Shown here piece after piece: positions 10,130 to 15,565 of a stretch of 15,565 bases of DNA. The notes under the pieces are model-generated. The model made no database searches, was not told where the DNA came from, and saw nothing but the letters and a program-made list of their open reading frames with translations. Origin of the DNA: Conidiobolus incongruus B7586 (Eukaryota; Entomophthoromycota; Entomophthoromycetes; Entomophthorales; Conidiobolaceae); NCBI GenBank assembly GCA_000697335.1, contig JNEM01012274.1, positions 1 to 15,565 of the forward strand. Direction: 5' to 3'. Position 1 is the first letter of the stretch; each line of letters opens with the position of its first letter. A program made the translations under genes and the position numbers.

Positions 10130-10349
10130 TTATGTTCCGTATTATTTTGAAAAACGCGTATTTTGGCAAAAAGCAAAATATTTTAAACAAGCAATAAATC
10201 AAGCTTTGAAGTCAATTGATTTAGTCAAAATTTTGGTTTAATTGAAAATATGAATTTTTGTATATTTATATTACAATATATAATAATACTCTAACAAAAT
10301 AATTGTATTTTAGAATAACGAATTGGATGAAGTATCTTGGGCCAAATGA
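10130..10349 (+). CDS. possible last two exons of an unrecognised gene
   Basis: After an intron-like 3' end (ACACTATAG at 10129) a frame reads FSDYVPYYFEKRVF and continues through KYFKQAINQALKS to 10235. A GT...TTTTAG intron (10236-10313, 78 nt) would join it in phase to 10314-10349, which reads NNELDEVSWAK and stops. An AATAAA follows 34 nt later. The amino-acid mix (amphipathic, Lys/Gln/Ala-rich helix) looks protein-like and the base composition is richer than the surroundings. No upstream exon with a start codon could be fixed, no family is recognised, and open stretches of this length do occur by chance in such AT-rich DNA. It may be a real small-exon gene, a relic, or chance. Confidence 0.25.
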
Positions 10350-10382
10350 AATTCAAATAGAAATTGTATATTAGGATTATTA

Positions 10383-10388
10383 AATAAA
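10383..10388 (+). terminator. AATAAA hexamer after the candidate exons
   Basis: It lies 34 nt downstream of the TGA at 10347-10349, a fitting distance for a poly(A) signal if the candidate gene is real. It is weak evidence on its own in AT-rich DNA. Confidence 0.2.
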
Positions 10389-10524
10389 AATCATAGTCAA
10401 CAGTAAATGTAAAATTAGAATTAAAATTATGATTATCTAAAATACATACAATACATTATGATCATTTAATTAAATATTAGATCATATTGACTAGTTAATA
10501 TACATATATATAATATTGAATAAA

Positions 10525-11608
10525 TTAAGATTTATCAGACAATTGGCGGTAGAAAGCATTGTGAGCATTTTCCAAATCGAATAAGAGTTGTCTCATTTGA
10601 TCTTCATCTAATTCTTCACTGGCCTTCATTGAATTTAATTTAATTAACCTAAAAATAAGGTTGATTAAATATCTATAAAAATCATATTTGATATCATTTA
10701 CCATTCTTTAATTTTATCTTTAGGAGTAAAGTCGGGTGATAAAATTGTAACATTATTTATACTCTGAATCAAATCACTTAACAATGGATGAATTTGGTCT
10801 ACAGCTAACATTTTGAGCTTCAAAGAATCCATTAATGTAATAAAATGCTAAGTATCATAGTCAAAAAATTGAAAATCGGACACTATTCAATGATTGATAT
10901 ACCTGAACAGTTTCAGCAACATATTTAGCTGACTGAGATGGGTCATGGCTCAAATTGGCTGCATGTTCAATAGTTGCTGGGACTCCCACTTTTAATAATC
11001 GATTCACAGCTGCTGGACATGATAACTATGATCAAAATATTGTATATATTAGTACATTAATAAAATAAAATACAAATGTAATACCTTATATTCATTCATA
11101 AATTCTTCAACATCAATAATTTTATCTCTAACCAAATTGAGGGCAGTTTTAAATTGAGCTATTAATTTGGCACAATTAGGAGTATATCTATTCTCCGAAA
11201 AGTCAATACTATTAGTACAATAAAAATAAGCTAAATTACTCAGCAGCAGTAATAGAATCTCGAACATAAGCTTTCTCCAAATATTCAACACTTACGATAA
11301 TAGCGTATAAATCTGCTAAATTTTCGTAATTATCCCTTTCGTTAGTACTTGTAAATAATTTAATTTCCTTTTAAATATTATATATTAATTTGTTATACTT
11401 GAAAAGACTTTTATCTTGGATAATTACCTCAGTATTAACACCTAAAATTGATAGGTAATAAATAATAATCAATATTCATATATTAAACTTTTATACCTAA
11501 ATCAAAAGCTGGAGGTTTGCGAAATACTGGTGGAGGTTGTGGAAGTCTAGCATTTGGTAGAAAAGTAGTTTGTGGCACTAGAGTTGAGTCATTTAAATTA
11601 GGATTCAT
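10525..11608 (-). CDS. VPS28: VPS28, ESCRT-I subunit (7 exons, one 14-nt microexon)
   Basis: VPS28 is part of ESCRT-I, which sorts ubiquitinated cargo into multivesicular endosomes. Exons in phase: 11608-11497, 11441-11428, 11367-11240, 11187-11085, 11025-10903, 10847-10702, 10648-10525; the introns are 52-60 nt. The product is 249 aa, slightly longer than the 221 aa of human VPS28 because of a Pro-rich N-terminus (residues 1-40). The core that packs with VPS23 and VPS37 covers about 42-120, with EIKLFTSTNERDNYENLADL, EYLEKAYVRDSI and LIAQFKTALN. The C-terminal four-helix domain (about 155-249), which contacts ESCRT-II, shows VAETVQHFITLMDSLKL, IKEWLIKLNSMKASEELDE and QLLFDLENAHNAFYRQL. Without the microexon the frame would stop, so it is obligatory. 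It is divergent from MED10. Confidence 0.96.
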
Positions 11609-12179
11609 TGTATATAATTTAAACCCTATTTAAAATGTGACTATCAATTTAAAATATTAAGTTAATCTAAATATTATGGGATTTGAGGTAATTTTTATAA
11701 AATATTATTGAATCATAATATTCAAATTTCTCTATTTTTGAAATATTTTTATTTTCTTACTATGAATAAACTGATGAATATTAATAACATCAGTAACATA
11801 TCATAGAAATAATTATTATAGATCTCCATTTTAAATATAATGGATTAAAAGTTATTAACAACTGGTAAAGAAATTATATATAACTGCAAATAAAAAAGAA
11901 AAATATAAAATGTAATTTAACGAGTTTTATTTTTCAATACCAGTTCTATGTCGAATTATGGAATAAAAAATATGTATATTAAATTAATATATATTAATCA
12001 ATTTTCAACATATTAACTTTTAAAATTCATTTTGAATAGTATTATGAAATTCATCCCATAAAATACAATGTAAGTTATGTGTGAATGATTTGAGTACAAA
12101 ATTACTAATTAGCTAAATTCTGAGAGTTTAAAAATGCATAATATTATTTTTTAATATAACAATTATTTAAAAATTCAAA
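11609..12179. promoter_or_regulatory. divergent promoter region, VPS28 / MED10
   Basis: A 571-bp AT-rich gap lies between two start codons facing away from each other, so it must supply both promoters. An AAACCCTA element lies about 10 bp upstream of the VPS28 ATG (about 11620-11627). Nothing else stands out and no gene was seen. Confidence 0.45.
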
Positions 12180-12768
12180 ATGAATATGGAATTAAATGAA
12201 GAAGAAAAATATCAAGAAAAAATTCGACTTAAGGTGGAAGAAGAGTTAGAAATTTTAAATGATGCTTTACTCGATATCGGTATTACCATGCACGATTATA
12301 ATAAACAGAGGGAGCCTATCGTTCACGAAAGAATGTAATTATTTGATTAGCTATAAAATATTTAATATTTATAATTTTTAAATAGAAATGACTTGGTTCA
12401 CAGATTTAGAAGTATTGAACATATTGCAAGTAAATTGGATATTATGGTACCCTATGACGTTATCAAGTAATTTATACTAAAATTTGATATTTTATTCAAT
12501 TTTTTATATTAACTGTACATAGTTATTTAGAAAATGGCAAAAATCCCGATTTATTCACTAGGGATTTTATAGAGAGAGCCGCTTCAGAAAATCATTTTAC
12601 TAAAGGAAAAATAGCAGCTCATAAAGTAAATACCAAACCCTTTTTCTAGTCTTAATATTAACTCATTTTTAATAGGATTTTTATAATATATTAAAGAAAG
12701 AATTATCGGAGACTTTCCCAGAAGAGATGAAAATATATGAACAACATCAAAAGGAGAGCAAATCATAA
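12180..12768 (+). CDS. MED10: Mediator subunit 10 (4 exons)
   Basis: MED10 (yeast Nut2) is a middle-module subunit of the Mediator complex that links activators to RNA polymerase II. Exons in phase: 12180-12334, 12386-12466, 12523-12625, 12676-12768; the introns are 50-56 nt. The product is 143 aa, between the human (135) and yeast (157) proteins. Residues 1-70 are acidic and helical. The family signature is at 73-108: VPYDVINYLENGKNPDLF, then RDFIERAASENHFTKGK. It is followed by the KDFYNILKKELSETFPE helix. A second Met lies at residue 3, so either ATG could be the start. A TTAAC-type branch site is visible in the second intron. An AATAAA lies 73 nt after the stop. Confidence 0.95.
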
Positions 12769-12840
12769 GTATTTTTTCATTTTATTAGCTGATTGTTATA
12801 ATTCAGTGACTTTTAAGTATATATAAATATCAAATGTATT

Positions 12841-12846
12841 AATAAA
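12841..12846 (+). terminator. possible poly(A) signal for MED10
   Basis: AATAAA followed by GTGTTTTC, a GT/T-rich stretch of the type found downstream of cleavage sites, 72 nt after the MED10 stop and within the 285-bp convergent gap before the mS45 stop codon. Confidence 0.45.
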
Positions 12847-13053
12847 GTGTTTTCTTAAATATTTTCATCTATTGATATATTTGAGGCTTATGTGGCTAAA
12901 TTACTTGACATTATGTATTGATAATGCTTGATACAGATTTTGAAATTCAAACTAATGTCAATATTAAAAAAATTGCTTAAATAATAATAAATTAATAGTA
13001 TACTTTAATGATGGTTTATGTTTCTAATATCAATTGAAGTTGACATGAATTAT

Positions 13054-14057
13054 TTATAATTGAGCTTGCTTACGGAAATAGTACTTTTGGTTGGGCCATT
13101 CTCTCTTCATATTCAGCTTTCTTTCAAATTTAGTAGCTTCGCGCAATACACCATCCTTTTCTCTAATGAGGACTTGACGCTTGCTGAAAGGCAAGTTGGG
13201 ATCGATATCAGTAATACAGTAGGTGAAACGACGGTTTGCTGTTAATGGATTAGTTTCAATGACCTTAGGAGGAGTGGTTTCAACAGGAGGTCTGTCTCCC
13301 TTAAGACCATGATATTCAAAAGGCTTGTCACCCAAACGTTCTTTGAGGTCAACATAAGGCTTTTTACCCAAGAATTCAGCAGCCTTTTCTTGGTTAAAAG
13401 TAACTTCTTCATCTAAGGCAATGAAGATAGGCTTCTTAACCTTGGGAATTTCAATGGCTAAAGGTTCAGGAGGGTAGATACCCTTGGCACCAAGGATTTT
13501 TTCCATACCTTCCTGATAGTTGGATTGAAGGACAAAACCCTAATAACACTATTAATTTCGATACAAATTAATATCATTTTAAATATTTACATCCTGAACT
13601 AATTCCTCTTGCATCATTCTAATTTTCAAAATAGCTTCAATACGACGGATAGAGATGTTGTATTTTTCGGCTAAAGCTCTAGGGGTGTTTTTGTTGGGAT
13701 CGGCCTTATAAGCTTGGAAGATTTTATCCTTAGTTTCATAATTCAAAGGAGGTTGAGGTTTGAAAAAAGGATTAAGAGGGAAAGGATTCTAATAAATAAT
13801 CGAATTAATATGTTGATCTAAATATAAAATGTAGTATAAACCTCTGCGTCATTGATAAATTGAGCTTTTGTAAGTCCGTCTTTGGCATTCCATTGGTAGT
13901 TTCTATCTTCCTTCTGGAACCAGCTCTTAGGAGAGAGAGTACCAGGTCTCCTCCTGTGTTGATTACCACCTTCTAGGACAGATGGAGTAGAAGAAAAATT
14001 ACGGATTAATAACTTGGTAACGGTATTATTTTTAGTGGCGATTTTTGAAGATAACAT
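13054..14057 (-). CDS. MRPS35: mitochondrial small-subunit ribosomal protein mS45 (Bot1p/Mrps35 family, 3 exons)
   Basis: Bot1p/Mrps35 proteins belong to the fungal mitochondrial ribosomal small subunit and are needed for mitochondrial translation. Exons in phase: 14057-13842, 13788-13591, 13539-13054; the introns are 53 and 51 nt. The product is 299 aa (S. pombe and yeast members are about 315-345). The N-terminus is a classic mitochondrial presequence: MLSSKIATKNN, then basic residues and RNFSSTPSV. Residues about 73-90 are Pro/Phe-rich. A helix-turn-helix-like stretch follows at about 108-132 (RALAEKYNISIRRIEAILK), the best marker of this Pfam family (eukaryotic mitochondrial regulator). 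The C-terminal half is basic and ends in EWPNQKYYFRKQAQL. The first intron begins with GTTTAT, unlike the GTAA/GTAT starts of its neighbours. The gene converges with MED10. Family call is from memory of its motifs; the symbol follows yeast. Confidence 0.85.
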
Positions 14058-15565
14058 GATTGAAATAAATACAGTTAAATAATATTTGATTAAATTGAAT
14101 CAATGATTACTATTATATATTATAAATTTTAATCAAATAATATTATTTATCATATCATCTACTCACCCAAAAAATTATTTCTAATTCGGATTTAAAGGAT
14201 TAAATTATGGGATATTTCTTTTTTTTGTAAAATTTGGTTCATCCAAAACTTCAGAATCTTTGATAGATTTGGGTAACCAAATGATATTATATAAAAATTA
14301 TAATTTTACTAATACTAACTATTAGTAAATTCTATTTTCTATTCATTCTCAACTTTTAATAAACTACTTTATTTATTTAATACCACTCACTCTTTGTCCA
14401 TTCTCAACATATAAGTAATAATATTAATTTATCAAATATTTAAATAATTGAATTATTAAAATTTGCTAATGTGTTGATTATAACTATACTTATTTGAATT
14501 TAAAATCAATATTTTATTATTCAATCTGATAATTTGAATTACAATTGACCTCTATTTCTTAAACACTCCAATATCTTTACAACTCAAACTGAAAAAATTT
14601 ATAAAAATTTGAATTATTTACCCGAAAAATATTTTTTCTAATATCATAAAGTAAATCATACCATTTTGTTACTAATTGTGAATTGATAATTAAACTTTTT
14701 AGTAATTATATTCTAAATTCATCAATTATTATTCTCAAAATATTTACTATGATCAATTAACACTACATTAACAACAACAAATTAATCTTTTGCTCTATTG
14801 ATCAATAAATAATATGGTTGTGATATTATTGTTAAAATTATTATCAATAAAAAATATCTGTAAATTTTTATTAATTTGATTCAATATATATAGTAAATTT
14901 AATTAATAAATTGGTACATAATGTTTAATCATAAAATTTCAATTATATCATATCATTGACTTATTAATTATCTAATCATCAGTTTAAATAGTTAATAAAA
15001 TTTATGTCATTAAATATATTACTCTTATATTTTTAATAATGAGAATTTTTTGTGATTAAAAATAAATAAATATTTTAATATATAATATATAAAAATAAAT
15101 ATATAATATAAATTTAATATTTTTTTTATTATTAATAACTTTTTGTTATATTTTTAACAAAGATCTAACACTTAAAAAATAGTTTTTTTATTAAAGACTA
15201 AAATTTAATGTTTTATAAATTAATTAAATTTCTTTGTAGAAATTTTTTTTCTTATAAGCTAGTTTTTTAATTACCTAAAGCAATTATAATTACATAAATT
15301 ATAATCTAAAGAATATACTAGATGTGGTAGTTTTTTCCAATTATTTTTAATTAGAATGTTTTTTATAGTTTTAAATTTATATATTTTTTAATTATTATGT
15401 AAAATAATAAGTTTTCTTAAATTATATTAAGAATACTAATTAAAAATACTTTTATTTAAAAAAACAATATAAAATTTATAATTAACTCATTTTCTTTTAT
15501 AAATTAAATAAAAATAATATATATTATTATAATTTATTATAATAATTAACATTCACTTATTAATA
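14058..15565. other. AT-rich spacer at right edge, extreme over the last ~570 bp
   Basis: After the mS45 start there is about 1.5 kb without a supportable gene. The first part must hold the mS45 promoter and resembles other spacers in the window. From about 14,990 to the end G and C become very rare, with long T and A runs and TATAATATA-like clusters. No RNA gene, coding frame or terminal repeat was recognised. Confidence 0.55.

Larger units (their letters stand above)
8885..10524. other. AT-rich intergenic region with exon-like patches
   Basis: About 1.6 kb lies between the BRI3-like start and the VPS28 stop. Its left part must contain the BRI3-like promoter. There are two short triplet repeats and several short open stretches with splice-like edges on the plus strand (near 9130-9290, 9335-9426, 9977-10082 and 10130-10349). 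No complete gene can be assembled with confidence, and I recognise no RNA gene. Confidence 0.5.

Noticed and set aside
11290-11295. GTAAGT inside VPS28 exon 3 as a splice donor
   Set aside because: The frame reads straight through it into the conserved EYLEKAYVRDSI block, so it is coding.
13060-13245. Plus-strand open frame opposite the last mS45 exon
   Set aside because: Antisense shadow of the supported coding exon.
1-15565. tRNA, U1, U2, U6, U11, U12 or U6atac snRNA genes, CRISPR arrays, transposon or virus-like elements
   Set aside because: I looked for tRNA B-box sequence, snRNA 5' ends and terminal repeats by eye on both strands and saw none that held up.

Overview
The window looks like nuclear DNA of a low-GC fungus. 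The genes are interrupted by many short GT-AG introns (about 47-60 nt, with one of 78-95 nt), use the standard genetic code, and are much less AT-rich than the spacers between them. One gene belongs to the Bot1p/Mrps35 (mS45) mitochondrial ribosome family, which as far as I know is fungal. Another is a U11/U12-65K-like protein of the minor spliceosome, which ascomycete yeasts lack. Together these point to an early-diverging, AT-rich fungus (Mucoromycota, including the arbuscular mycorrhizal group, or Zoopagomycota); I cannot place it more precisely from sequence alone.

Layout: (1) 1-661, minus: N-terminal part of a PH-domain protein running off the left edge. (2) 662-3794: about 3.1 kb of AT-rich spacer with a (TA)15 microsatellite and one doubtful small ORF. 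(3) 3795-5747, minus: complete seven-exon cytosolic aspartyl-tRNA synthetase. (4) 5996-7112, plus: six-exon U11/U12-65K-like gene, divergent from AspRS across a 248-bp promoter region. (5) 7391-7851, plus: four-exon LSm3. (6) 8579-8884, minus: single-exon BRI3-like zinc/membrane protein. (7) 8885-10524: spacer with exon-like fragments of a possible unrecognised gene ending near 10349. (8) 10525-11608, minus: seven-exon VPS28 with a 14-nt microexon. (9) 12180-12768, plus: four-exon Mediator subunit MED10. (10) 13054-14057, minus: three-exon mitochondrial ribosomal mS45. (11) 14058-15565: AT-rich spacer, becoming extremely poor in G and C over roughly the last 570 bp.

Most recognised genes are single-copy housekeeping functions: translation (AspRS, mS45), splicing (65K, LSm3), transcription (MED10) and endosomal sorting (VPS28). 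They are not one pathway, but the tandem 65K-LSm3 pair joins a minor-spliceosome protein to a core subunit of the U6-binding LSm ring. The most interesting signal is in the 65K gene. It appears to lack the C-terminal RRM that binds U12 snRNA in known homologues, and it carries a perfect U12-type 5' splice-site nonamer (ATATCCTTT) immediately after its stop codon. That is where animal and plant 65K genes carry an autoregulatory U11-binding splicing enhancer. I saw no tRNA, rRNA, CRISPR, or recognisable transposon or viral element.
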